A DNA stretch of 35,418 bases from an uncultured Ruminococcus sp. (GTDB lineage: Bacteria; Bacillota; Clostridia; Oscillospirales; Ruminococcaceae): NCBI GenBank assembly GCA_947624255.1, contig CANQJO010000019.1:1-35418 (forward strand), in the 5' to 3' direction. Position numbers and translations under genes: made by a program. Below the pieces are notes generated by a model. The model was not told the origin of the DNA, did no database searches, and saw only the letters and a list, made by a program, of their open reading frames with translations. Position 1 is the first letter of the stretch; every line of letters starts with the position of its first letter. Below, in pieces: positions 1 through 7,434 of this stretch.

Positions 1-178
1 TAAATATTGTATATCAAAGCAGTCTCCTACTCTAATACCGATCCTGTTAACGCTTAGCGTTTCTTTTCGCAGTTTTTTAGTCTCTGCTTGACTCGATTCC
101 TCTTCAGAATCTCAAGGGTCGTTACTTTTGCATTGTTCATTTTTCAAGATGCTGCCGTCGCTCTCAGGCGACTTATTT
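1..178 (-). other. Untranslated leader running off the left edge, possibly of an rRNA operon
   Basis: No protein gene is convincing here. On the minus strand this lies immediately downstream of a perfect consensus promoter. The leader contains a short palindrome (AACGCTTAGCGTT at 49-61) and, near the edge, a TGCTTTGA stretch that loosely resembles a boxA antitermination site. The general look (very strong promoter, CGCCTGAGAGCGACGGC-like segment, no ORF) resembles leaders of clostridial rRNA operons, but the rRNA itself would lie outside the window. This is an inference from style only. Confidence 0.4.
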
Positions 179-207
179 ATTATATCATGTCTTCTAAATT
201 CTGTCAA
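179..207 (-). promoter_or_regulatory. Perfect consensus sigma-A promoter reading left out of the window
   Basis: On the minus strand TTGACA (202-207) and TATAAT (179-184) are separated by exactly 17 bp. Both hexamers match the housekeeping consensus perfectly, which is typical of stable-RNA promoters. It sits directly after the terminator that ends the arginine cluster. Confidence 0.8.
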
Positions 208-210
208 GTA

Positions 211-240
211 AAAAAATCTCGTTGTTTTATGAGATTTTTT
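211..240 (-). terminator. Intrinsic terminator closing the arginine cluster
   Basis: Inverted repeat AAAAAATCTC / GAGATTTTTT with a 10-nt loop; on the minus strand the right arm ends in a run of T. It lies 19 nt after the stop of the DUF3592-like gene. The T-run almost touches the -35 box of the next promoter, so one transcript ends essentially where the next is initiated. Confidence 0.7.
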
Positions 241-258
241 GGCGATTTTGCCATAAAT

Positions 259-642
259 TCACATAACCAGCCGGCTCAGTGCAAAAACGATTGCCAATAC
301 TACAAGAATTCCTGAGATAATTATATTCTTTTTTATCTCGTCCTCGTACTCAAATTTTGACGGTTTTCCGCTGTTAAAACGTATCAGTTTCTTGTCACCT
401 GCCGCAAAGGGCAGACTAAATCCCGCCCTGTCGTCCTCTTCATAGACTTTACCGCCGTACTCAAATTTCAGCCGGTGTATGTATGAAACCGTCACTCCCT
501 TGCGGTCTTTCTTTTCCCGGACTTCCGTCACCTCAGCTTGCACAAGCTGTCCTTTTAGCATCAGCCATATAAGAGAGATCATGTAAGCACCGGCGCAAAC
601 AGCTATGATAATGCCGATAATTCCCCATATCAGATCTTCCAT
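259..642 (-). CDS. DUF3592-like small membrane protein
   Basis: A 127-residue protein with one hydrophobic helix at the N-terminus (about residues 5-30) and another at the C-terminus (about 106-125), enclosing a soluble beta-rich domain of about 70 residues (KVYEEDDRAG...PFAAGDKKLIRFNSGKP). This layout, and the 'supply a value, check the return type' spacing of charged and Gly/Pro residues, fits the DUF3592 family, whose function is unknown. The start is supported by AAAGGAG 6 nt before ATG. It is the last gene before the terminator at 211-240 and lies about 70 bp after argF, so it may be co-transcribed with the arginine genes. The family assignment is tentative; the membrane topology is clear. 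Confidence 0.6.
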   Translation of the reverse strand: MEDLIWGIIGIIIAVCAGAYMISLIWLMLKGQLVQAEVTEVREKKDRKGVTVSYIHRLKFEYGGKVYEEDDRAGFSLPFAAGDKKLIRFNSGKPSKFEYEDEIKKNIIISGILVVLAIVFALSRLVM

Positions 643-713
643 ATTTCACTCCTTTTCAGCCAACACCGCACAAGTAATAAGAGGGAAAAATCCCCCCCTT
701 ATTCTGCCGTCAT

Positions 714-1616
714 TTATGCCATCAGCTTTACCATAACAGCTTTCTGTGCATGGAGACGATTTTCAGCCTCTTCAAAGATCTCATTCGCATGAGCCTCAAA
801 CACTTTTTCGGTGATCTCCTCCTCACGGTGAGCAGGCAGGCAGTGAAGCACTATCGCATCGGGTGCTGCCTCAGCCATAAGCCGATCGTTCACCTGATAT
901 CCGGCAAAAGCCTTGCGGCGCATCTCAGCCTCGCTCTCCTGTCCCATAGAAGCCCACACATCGGTTATAACAACGTCTGCGCCCTTTGCCGCAGTCAGAG
1001 GATCGGCGGTAAGTTCAAAATTATCGTATTTTCCGGCAAAATCAAGTATCTCATCGGGAGGACGATATCCCTCCGGGCAGGCAAGCGAAACAGCCATGCC
1101 GACCTTAAGACAGCCGACTGTGAGAGAGTTCGCCATATTGTTTCCGTCACCGATAAAGCACATTTTCAAGCCGTCGAAACTGCCACGGAGCTCACGTATC
1201 GTCATAAGATCGGCAAGCACCTGACAGGGGTGGCAGAAATCGGTAAGACCATTGATTATCGGAATACTGCCGTACTCCGACAGCATCTCCACCTCTTTCT
1301 GCTCGAAAGTGCGGATCATAATGCCGTCAAGATAACGTGAGAGCACACGTGCCGTATCCTGAACAGGTTCGCCTCTGCCGATCTGCAGGTCATTTGATGA
1401 AAGGAACAGGGGATATCCGCCAAGCTGATACATTCCTGTTTCAAAAGAAACTCTCGTCCTTGTAGATGCTTTCTGGAAGATCATTCCGAGAGTTTTCCCC
1501 TTCAGAAGCGGATGCGGAATGCCGTGCTTAAGCTCATATTTGAGCTGATCGGCAAGGTTAAGTATATCTATTATCTCTTCGGTGCTGAGATCAAGCATTT
1601 TTAACAGGTGTTTCAT
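714..1616 (-). CDS. argF: Ornithine carbamoyltransferase
   Basis: Transfers a carbamoyl group from carbamoyl phosphate to ornithine to give citrulline, the sixth step of arginine synthesis, in the cytoplasm. The carbamoyl-phosphate loop STRTR is at residues 51-55 (FQKASTRTRVSFE), the ornithine-binding segment DVWASMGQE is in the second half, and the HCLPAHR active-site motif is near residue 265. About 300 residues is the usual trimer-subunit length. Two ATGs are possible: the first (1625) is only 1 nt after AAAGGA, the second (1616) is about 10 nt after it, so the second is preferred. It is the last arginine gene of the cluster, after the LURP-one-like gene. Its biosynthetic rather than catabolic role is inferred from the neighbours. 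Confidence 0.95.
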   Translation of the reverse strand: MKHLLKMLDLSTEEIIDILNLADQLKYELKHGIPHPLLKGKTLGMIFQKASTRTRVSFETGMYQLGGYPLFLSSNDLQIGRGEPVQDTARVLSRYLDGIMIRTFEQKEVEMLSEYGSIPIINGLTDFCHPCQVLADLMTIRELRGSFDGLKMCFIGDGNNMANSLTVGCLKVGMAVSLACPEGYRPPDEILDFAGKYDNFELTADPLTAAKGADVVITDVWASMGQESEAEMRRKAFAGYQVNDRLMAEAAPDAIVLHCLPAHREEEITEKVFEAHANEIFEEAENRLHAQKAVMVKLMA

Positions 1617-1637
1617 TGGGATCATATCCTTTCGGAG

Positions 1638-2111
1638 TCATTTTTGTTTATTCATTTCGCCGAATGCTCTGTCGATCGCAACGGCAAAAAGAGGTATATA
1701 GTCATCAAAGGCGTTGTTTTCTATGGTGATCTCGTATTGAAGCTCACCCGAAAGCATTTGATTTGTCTGTATTTTTCCGACATTATTGCCGTTGAGAATT
1801 ATATCGAATTCCTTTCTGTCTTTGCTTGCAATGGAAAATTTCAAATCCCTGCCCTCTGCTGTCAGAGTAGGATCAAGAAAGAGCGATTTGCACTCCATTT
1901 TTAAGAAGACACTGTCGTTGAGAATTATGGAAAACGCCGGTTTGCGGTCCTCACCGGTCTGGAGCAGTGTATACAGAACATAGCTGCTCGCATCAAGAAG
2001 ATTATACCGCTGACCGAAGCCTTTTTTCTTGACGCTGTACAAAAGTCTTTGCTTTTTATCTTCAACATTATATTTATTGCCCTTGGGCGTTACCAGCAGC
2101 TCCATGCTCAT
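1638..2111 (-). CDS. LURP-one-related / Tubby-C-like protein of unknown role
   Basis: A 157-residue soluble protein, predicted mostly beta. The pattern 'YSVKKKGFGQRYNLLDASSYVLYTLLQ...' then repeated short strands ending '...RKEFDIILNGNNVGKIQ' resembles the LURP-one-related (LOR) fold related to the Tubby C-terminal domain; this is recognition of pattern, not a database result. The start ATG overlaps the argD stop as ATGA, so translation is coupled to argD, and argF starts about 20 nt after its stop. It is therefore embedded in the arginine operon without a known arginine function. No signal peptide, membrane helix or catalytic motif is visible. Confidence 0.55.
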   Translation of the reverse strand: MSMELLVTPKGNKYNVEDKKQRLLYSVKKKGFGQRYNLLDASSYVLYTLLQTGEDRKPAFSIILNDSVFLKMECKSLFLDPTLTAEGRDLKFSIASKDRKEFDIILNGNNVGKIQTNQMLSGELQYEITIENNAFDDYIPLFAVAIDRAFGEMNKQK

Positions 2112-3274
2112 TTTTTCAGTATCTCCTTCAGAATATTCAGTCCCTCATCAAGCTCTTCATATGAGATCGTAAGGGGAGGAAGCAGTCTGACCTTCTCCTT
2201 TGCCGTCAGCACGAGCAGCCCTTTTTCCTGAGCCTCTGCCGCAACATCTGCTGCTTTTTTTGATCTGAGCATTATGCCGATCATCAAACCGATGCCGCTG
2301 ACCGAGACTGTCTCCTCAAAGCTGCTCACTGAGGCTTTTATGTATTCTGCCTTTTTCGATACTTCGTCAAGAAATTCCCTGCTGCCCGCTTTTTCAAGGA
2401 CAGCAAGACCTCCTGCACAGGCTATGGGATTTCCGCCGAATGTCGAGCCGTGTGTTCCCGGAGTAAGCACTGCCGAGACTTTTTCACCGGCAAGACAAGC
2501 TCCCATAGGGATCCCTCCTGCAATGCCCTTTGCAAGAGTTGTTATATCGGCGTGTTTTCCGAAATGCTCGCCTGCGAGGAATTTTCCCGTTCTGCCAACG
2601 CCCGTCTGGACTTCATCGGCAATGACGAGGATATCCTTTTCGGCGCACAGCTCATACAGTGCATCAACGAATTCTTTATCAAGGACATTGACTCCGCCCT
2701 CGCCCTGAATGTATTCTATCATGACAGCGCAGACACTATCGCCCAAGGCAGCCTTCAAAGCAGAGATATCTCCTGCCGGAACGTTTATAAATCCCTCTAA
2801 AAACGGGAAAAAATAGTTGTGGAAGACCTCCTGCCCCGTAGCCGAAAGAGTTGCCATAGTTCTGCCGTGGAAAGAATTCTCCAATGTGATTATATCGGAA
2901 CGCCCCTTACCGTATTTATCGAAGCTGTACTTTCGTGCGATCTTGATAGCGCACTCATTCGCCTCAGCGCCGCTGTTGCAGAAAAATACCTTGTCATACC
3001 CTGTGATGGCGCAGAGTTTCTCCGCAAACCGAGCCTGCACTCCCGTATAGTAGTAGTTTGAGCTGTGCTGGAGCGTGCGCACCTGAGCGCACACAGCATC
3101 TGCCCATTTTTCGTCACAGTAGCCGAGAGAGTTCACTCCTATGCCGCTGCCGAAGTCAATGTATCTTTTGCCGTTCTCATCGCAGCAGACCGCTCCGCTT
3201 CCTTTTTCCATAACAAGCGGATAGCGTCCGTAACTTCCCATAACATGGCTGTTAAAATTATTTATAGTATCCAA
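2108..3274 (-). CDS. argD: Acetylornithine aminotransferase
   Basis: PLP-dependent class III aminotransferase converting N-acetylglutamate semialdehyde to N-acetylornithine. The family features are present: GSGIGVNSLGY near the N-terminus, the cofactor-contacting NSGAEANE, the ADEVQTGVGRTGKF loop and the PLP lysine in TLAKGIAGG. An in-frame ATG exists at 3304, but the ribosome site AAAGGAG lies inside that extension and sits 8 nt before a TTG at 3274, giving a 388-residue product starting (M)DTINNFNSH, which matches the usual length. TTG is therefore the likely start. The stop overlaps the next gene as ATGA. A promoter and possible ARG box lie upstream (3322-3346). Confidence 0.94.
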   Translation of the reverse strand: MDTINNFNSHVMGSYGRYPLVMEKGSGAVCCDENGKRYIDFGSGIGVNSLGYCDEKWADAVCAQVRTLQHSSNYYYTGVQARFAEKLCAITGYDKVFFCNSGAEANECAIKIARKYSFDKYGKGRSDIITLENSFHGRTMATLSATGQEVFHNYFFPFLEGFINVPAGDISALKAALGDSVCAVMIEYIQGEGGVNVLDKEFVDALYELCAEKDILVIADEVQTGVGRTGKFLAGEHFGKHADITTLAKGIAGGIPMGACLAGEKVSAVLTPGTHGSTFGGNPIACAGGLAVLEKAGSREFLDEVSKKAEYIKASVSSFEETVSVSGIGLMIGIMLRSKKAADVAAEAQEKGLLVLTAKEKVRLLPPLTISYEELDEGLNILKEILKK

Positions 3275-3321
3275 GAATATCACTCCTTTGCGGCAGTTGT
3301 TCACAGTTCTGATACATTTGC

Positions 3322-3346
3322 GATATTTTTATACACTATAATTATA
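3322..3346 (-). promoter_or_regulatory. Possible argD promoter with weak ARG box
   Basis: On the minus strand a TATAAT (3341-3346) is followed at the expected start point by TGTATAAAAATATC (3322-3335), which matches about 10 of 14 positions of the TGAATAAAAATTCA-type ArgR box. The -35 region (TTATTT at a 17-bp spacing) is poor. A repressor site over the start point would fit arginine control, but both elements are weak. Confidence 0.35.
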
Positions 3347-3418
3347 AACCCATAAGCACAGTGAAATAAATAACGAGTAATGGTATTTACGTAAATTTTT
3401 TGTATATTTGTAAAATAA

Positions 3419-4285
3419 TCAGACGAATTGCGTTCCGATGCCCTCATTTGAGAGTATCTCAATTAAAATAGAGTGCGGAACTCTTCCGTCAATGATAACA
3501 GTCTTGCGTACGCCTCGTCTGACCGCCTCAACACAGCAGTCTATCTTCGGGATCATTCCGCCGGAAATAATTCCCTGCCTTTTCAGAAACGGCACATCGC
3601 TCACATTGACCTCCGGTATAAGCGTTGAGGGATCGTCCTTATCACGCAGAAGTCCGGCGATATCAGTCATAAGGATAAGATTCTCAGCACCCAGCTCCGC
3701 AGCAATGCGTGCAGCGGCGGTATCGGCGTTAACATTATATGTCTGACCATTCTCATCGGCGGCAACCGTAGCGATGACCGGTATCGTTCCGTTGGCAAGA
3801 GCGTCAAGTATCGGCTTTGTGTTGACCTTTGTGATCTCTCCCACGAAGCCCAGATCCTGACCGTCCTCCGAGATCTTCTTCTCGGCGGTCAGCATACTGC
3901 CGTCAATGCCGCAAAGTCCGACCGCACTGCCCTTATGCTGCGCAAGAAGCTGAACGAGCTCCTTGTTGACCTTGCCGGAGAGTACCATTTTCACCACGTC
4001 AACGGTCTCCTGATCGGTATACCGCAGACCGTTCACAAAACGGCTCTCGATGCCCAGTCTTTTCAGCATATCGCTGATCTCCGGTCCTCCGCCGTGAACG
4101 AGAACCACCTTGACTCCCACAAGAGAGAGCAGAACGATATCCGTCATGACTGCATCTTTTAATTCAGCATTTGTCATGGCGTTTCCACCGTACTTGATAA
4201 CAAGTATCTTGTTGTTGTACTCCTGTATATAGGGCAGGGCATTTATGAGCACCTGCGCCTTGTTGCTGTTAGAAATAAGCTCCAT
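3419..4285 (-). CDS. argB: Acetylglutamate kinase
   Basis: Phosphorylates N-acetylglutamate, the second step of arginine synthesis. Amino-acid-kinase motifs are clear: IKYGGNAM near residue 29, LVHGGGPEIS near 63, the NVNADTAAARIA segment that binds the substrate, and GGMIPKI near the C-terminus. The roughly 25-residue N-terminal extension containing ALPYIQEY is characteristic of arginine-sensitive hexameric kinases, so feedback inhibition by arginine is likely (family knowledge). GGAAGG lies 8 nt before the ATG. It is separated from argJ by 204 bp containing a direct repeat, and from argD by 144 bp with a possible promoter. Confidence 0.96.
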   Translation of the reverse strand: MELISNSNKAQVLINALPYIQEYNNKILVIKYGGNAMTNAELKDAVMTDIVLLSLVGVKVVLVHGGGPEISDMLKRLGIESRFVNGLRYTDQETVDVVKMVLSGKVNKELVQLLAQHKGSAVGLCGIDGSMLTAEKKISEDGQDLGFVGEITKVNTKPILDALANGTIPVIATVAADENGQTYNVNADTAAARIAAELGAENLILMTDIAGLLRDKDDPSTLIPEVNVSDVPFLKRQGIISGGMIPKIDCCVEAVRRGVRKTVIIDGRVPHSILIEILSNEGIGTQFV

Positions 4286-4364
4286 TTCAATAACCTTCCG
4301 GAAAAAAATTTTTCACGCTGCACCGAGATCTTCATAATGCTTGTGAAAAGCCGTCACTTTATAT

Positions 4365-4473
4365 AACGGCACAGCGTGATTGCTTGCAGTGTCATCTTAT
4401 ACAAGCCTGAGAAAACTATCATGTGTGCGACGACCTGTTCCCTGCTCAGAAACGGCACAGCGTGATTGCTTGC
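4365..4473. repeat. Pair of 23-bp direct repeats in the argJ-argB gap
   Basis: The same 23 bp (beginning AACGGCACAGCG and ending GATTGCTTGC on the plus strand) occurs at 4365-4387 and 4451-4473, 86 bp apart. The second copy adjoins a GC-rich hairpin (GGCGG at 4474-4478, CCGCC at 4483-4487, 4-nt loop) that lies just after the argJ stop. No T-run follows, so this is not a standard terminator. Function unknown. Confidence 0.7.
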
Positions 4474-4489
4474 GGCGGCTCGCCGCCCG

Positions 4490-5782
4490 TCAGCTTCGGT
4501 AGTCACCATTTATTTTTACATAATCATAGGTGAGATCGCAGCCCCATGCCACGGCAGCTCCTCCGCCCTGACCAAGATCCGCAAGTATGCGTATCTCCTC
4601 CTCGCTGAGTATCTCCTTTGCTTTCTCCTCGGAGAACTCAACACCTGCTCCGTTACGGCATACCTCTATGTCTCCCTTGTCGGAGGCAATATGCACACCG
4701 ACCTTGTCAATATCAAATTCAGCTTCCGCATACCCTATCGCACAGAGAATACGTCCCCAGTTTGCGTCCTCTCCGAACATTGCAGCCTTGAACAGAGCGG
4801 AGCATATCACCGACTTGGCAACTATCTCTGCCGTCTTCTCCGTGGGAGCGTTCGTCACCGCACACTCTATCAGCTTTGTTGCACCCTCGCCGTCCCTTGC
4901 CATCATCCGGGCAAGATTCATCATTACCGCATACAAAGCGCATTCAAAAGCGTCAAAATCGGCATTTTCCTTTTTGATCGGAGTATTCTCAGCCGTTCCC
5001 GATGCAAGCACACAGACCATATCGTTTGTCGATGTATCACCGTCAACACTTACCCGATTCAGCGTAACTTTTACGGTATCGCTGAGCGCGCGCTGAAGCA
5101 GCTCCGCAGAAATATCCGCATCAGTTGTAATAAATGTCAGTGTCGTTGCCATATTCGGGCGGATCATTCCGCTGCCCTTTAGCATTCCGCCCACAGTGCA
5201 GGTTTTTCCTCCGATGCTGAATTTAACGGCGACCTCCTTCGGAACGGTATCCGTTGTCATAATAGCCTCAACAGCACGTGGATTTCCGTCATATGAAAGC
5301 CCCTCTGCAAGAGCTTTCATGCCGTTTGCTATCGGCTCTATGGGAAGCACCTGACCGATGACTCCCGTTGAAGCCACGATGACTTTCTCAGGAGCGATGC
5401 CCAGCTCTGCTGCCGCAAGCTCACACATTTTCTCAGCCTTTTCGATACCGTCCGCATTGCAGGTATTGGCATTCACCGAATTGACGATTACCGCCTGTGC
5501 CGTACCTGTTTCAAGATGCTTTTTCGTTACGGTTATAGGCGCACCCTTGACCTTGTTTGTCGTGTAGACTGCCGCCGCCGTACACTCCTTGTCAGCGACT
5601 ATAAGCGCAAGATCACGTTTTTTTCCGCTGTTGGGAAGCGCATTATCCGCCGCAGCAGTGTTCTCCGTGCCGGTCAGAGGCTTATGCGCAAGTCCGCAGC
5701 AGATCCCGTTCGCCCTGAATCCCTTTGCAGCGCATACACCTCCTTCGACAAACTCTGTGCCGTCGACCTCAACAAGCTTCAT
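4490..5782 (-). CDS. argJ: Bifunctional glutamate N-acetyltransferase / amino-acid acetyltransferase
   Basis: ArgJ moves the acetyl group from N-acetylornithine back to glutamate, and many members also make N-acetylglutamate from acetyl-CoA; this enzyme makes the pathway cyclic. At 430 residues the length is standard. The self-cleavage site is visible as PNMATTLTF: cleavage is expected between Ala212 and Thr213, Thr213 becoming the nucleophile of the beta chain. The usual motif is ATML; here it is ATTL. The C-terminus GGAAVAWGCDLTYDYVKIN is also typical. The start overlaps the stop of the CdiI-like gene (ATGA). No argA is seen in the window, which fits a bifunctional enzyme, but this cannot be proved from sequence alone. 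Confidence 0.95.
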   Translation of the reverse strand: MKLVEVDGTEFVEGGVCAAKGFRANGICCGLAHKPLTGTENTAAADNALPNSGKKRDLALIVADKECTAAAVYTTNKVKGAPITVTKKHLETGTAQAVIVNSVNANTCNADGIEKAEKMCELAAAELGIAPEKVIVASTGVIGQVLPIEPIANGMKALAEGLSYDGNPRAVEAIMTTDTVPKEVAVKFSIGGKTCTVGGMLKGSGMIRPNMATTLTFITTDADISAELLQRALSDTVKVTLNRVSVDGDTSTNDMVCVLASGTAENTPIKKENADFDAFECALYAVMMNLARMMARDGEGATKLIECAVTNAPTEKTAEIVAKSVICSALFKAAMFGEDANWGRILCAIGYAEAEFDIDKVGVHIASDKGDIEVCRNGAGVEFSEEKAKEILSEEEIRILADLGQGGGAAVAWGCDLTYDYVKINGDYRS

Positions 5783-6201
5783 AGCGATGCCTCCCTTATT
5801 TTTTTCCGGAACTCCTCTATCAGCCCGAAATACTCGCTTTTATCGTCCTCGTCTTCCCAGACTCTCGCCTCTGCGGAAGCCGTGAGCTTTTCGATCAGAT
5901 CCTCCACATCGGGATATCTCGGAGCGAGATATTTTTCCTTTGCATTCAGCAGATTTCCCAAAAGCTGACCTTCATACATATCTCCGGCAAACGGCTCTTC
6001 ATAAAGAATATTTATCGCCTTTTCTATTGCCACCACTGAGAATATCTTCTGCCTGAGCATTCTGCATACATCAGCCACCGTGAGCTGCCCCGGCTTTTTG
6101 TCCATGAGCATATTGAACCATTCGTCCGAAGTACATTCCATATCATCATCGGGAATAAGGTCGTAGTCATAAATTTCTCTTAAAGTTTTATTGCTGTCCA
6201 T
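5779..6201 (-). CDS. CdiI-like (contact-dependent inhibition immunity family) protein
   Basis: A 140-residue acidic soluble protein. The segment 'TLREIYDYDLIPDDD ... LTVADVCRMLRQ ... AINILYEEPFAGDMYEGQLLGNLL' follows the pattern of the contact-dependent growth inhibition immunity family: an opening TL.E... motif, a short L.DLR.L..Q helix, then ALE.L...PF.GD.Y.G.LL. Members are scattered in Firmicutes, often without a recognisable toxin. GGAGG lies 5 nt before the ATG. It sits between argC (18-nt gap) and argJ (4-nt ATGA overlap), so it should be made with the arginine enzymes. No toxin gene is nearby. Immunity function is only a family label here; a regulatory or housekeeping role is equally possible. 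Confidence 0.6.
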   Translation of the reverse strand: MDSNKTLREIYDYDLIPDDDMECTSDEWFNMLMDKKPGQLTVADVCRMLRQKIFSVVAIEKAINILYEEPFAGDMYEGQLLGNLLNAKEKYLAPRYPDVEDLIEKLTASAEARVWEDEDDKSEYFGLIEEFRKKIREASL

Positions 6202-6218
6202 TCCGTCCTCCGTTCCGG

Positions 6219-7166
6219 TCAGACAAGACCTTTTGTCTCATCAGTGCCGGTCATTATGTTCAGGCACTGCACTGCCGCACCGCTTGCTCCCTTGCCGAGA
6301 TTATCAAGGCGGGAGCAGAGAAGTATCTGTTCATCATTGCCGAATACGAATATCTCCATTTTATTCTGTCCGCTGAGAGTGTTCGCCGCAAGGAAAAATC
6401 CTTTCTGCTCCTCCGGTGTCATCAGGGGCTTCACATCTATGAGTGCCGCACCGCTGTAATGCTCGGCGTAGATATCATGCAGCTCTCCGGGAGTTATTTT
6501 TTTCTCCAAAAGGCGCATCTGCAAGGGAACATTAACTACCATTCCGCTGTAGAAATCGCACACCATAGGCTCGAACATCGGCTTATACTTCAAGCCTGAG
6601 ACAGCCTGCATCTCCGGAAGATGCTTGTGCTGCTGAGACAGCGCATACTGCCGTGGACTGCCGTATTCCTCAGGACGATCGCTGCTCTCATAGACGGCGA
6701 TAGCCTTTTTTCCTGCTCCGCTGTAGCCGGAGACAGCGTATGCGAATACGGGAAAATCTGCCGGGATAACGCCTCTGCTCACCAGCGGATATACTATAGA
6801 TGCAAATCCGCTTGCATAGCAGCCGGGTACTGCCACTCTTGCGGAATTTTTTATCCTCTCACGCCTTTCGGGTGAAAGCTCCGGAAAGCCGTACTCCCAG
6901 CCGGGAGATATCCTGTGCGCTGTTGATGCATCAATGATGCGTGTGCTGCTGCCCTCCGCAAAAGTCACAGCCTCTCTTGAAGCATCGTCCGGAAGACAAA
7001 GTATGGCAAAGTCAGCATTCCTTATGAATTTTTTTCTTTCGTCAGGATCGTGACGCTTCTCCTCGCTGATAACAAGCAGTTCGATGTCGTCCCGTCCGGC
7101 GAAACGCTCCCTTATTTTAAGACCGGTCGTACCCTCCTGACCGTCAATATAAACCTTTACACCCAT
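6219..7166 (-). CDS. argC: N-acetyl-gamma-glutamyl-phosphate reductase, type 2
   Basis: Reduces N-acetylglutamyl phosphate with NADPH to the semialdehyde. It belongs to the shorter, less common form: VYIDGQEGTTGLKIRERF at the N-terminus (nucleotide-binding loop), ILCLPDDASREAV, IDASTAHR and the active-site cysteine in VPGCYASG (Cys116 from the chosen start). The ATG at 7166 is preceded by AGAGGT; an upstream in-frame ATG (7226) lies inside the previous gene and lacks a ribosome site, so the 315-residue form is chosen, which matches the family length. The gene starts 5 nt after the stop of the small membrane protein. Confidence 0.94.
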   Translation of the reverse strand: MGVKVYIDGQEGTTGLKIRERFAGRDDIELLVISEEKRHDPDERKKFIRNADFAILCLPDDASREAVTFAEGSSTRIIDASTAHRISPGWEYGFPELSPERRERIKNSARVAVPGCYASGFASIVYPLVSRGVIPADFPVFAYAVSGYSGAGKKAIAVYESSDRPEEYGSPRQYALSQQHKHLPEMQAVSGLKYKPMFEPMVCDFYSGMVVNVPLQMRLLEKKITPGELHDIYAEHYSGAALIDVKPLMTPEEQKGFFLAANTLSGQNKMEIFVFGNDEQILLCSRLDNLGKGASGAAVQCLNIMTGTDETKGLV

Positions 7167-7170
7167 ATTT

Positions 7171-7434
7171 CTACCTCTTACCGTTTTTATTTCTGTGTTT
7201 TTCCGTTTTGCGGAGATATTTCTCACGCCGGGGATCTCTTAAATCCGATTCGTCCTCGATCATGCTGTGCCAAACGCTCACTGCGAGAGTTACCACCACG
7301 ATGATAATGAGCCACAGGATATGAATTTTCCCCACCACCGGTATCCACAGTCCCATTACGATCTCACCCACGATCCACAATACACCCATCAGAATGCACA
7401 GACCAATGGTGAAGATCACGTCCTTTTTTTTCAT
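7171..7434 (-). CDS. Small two-helix membrane protein
   Basis: An 87-residue protein with two hydrophobic helices (about residues 7-29 and 37-57) followed by a very basic tail (LRDPRREKYLRKTEKHRNKNGKR). No family is recognised. Its ATG overlaps the argH stop as ATGA and its stop lies 5 nt before argC, so it is tightly built into the arginine operon. Conservation of this position in relatives would be the best support for a function; the tight coupling and lack of a competing ORF argue that it is real. Confidence 0.65.
   Translation of the reverse strand: MKKKDVIFTIGLCILMGVLWIVGEIVMGLWIPVVGKIHILWLIIIVVVTLAVSVWHSMIEDESDLRDPRREKYLRKTEKHRNKNGKR

Noticed and set aside
4466..5182. 238-codon plus-strand ORF opposite argJ
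   Set aside because: Shadow of argJ; Cys/His/Arg-rich composition and no ribosome site.
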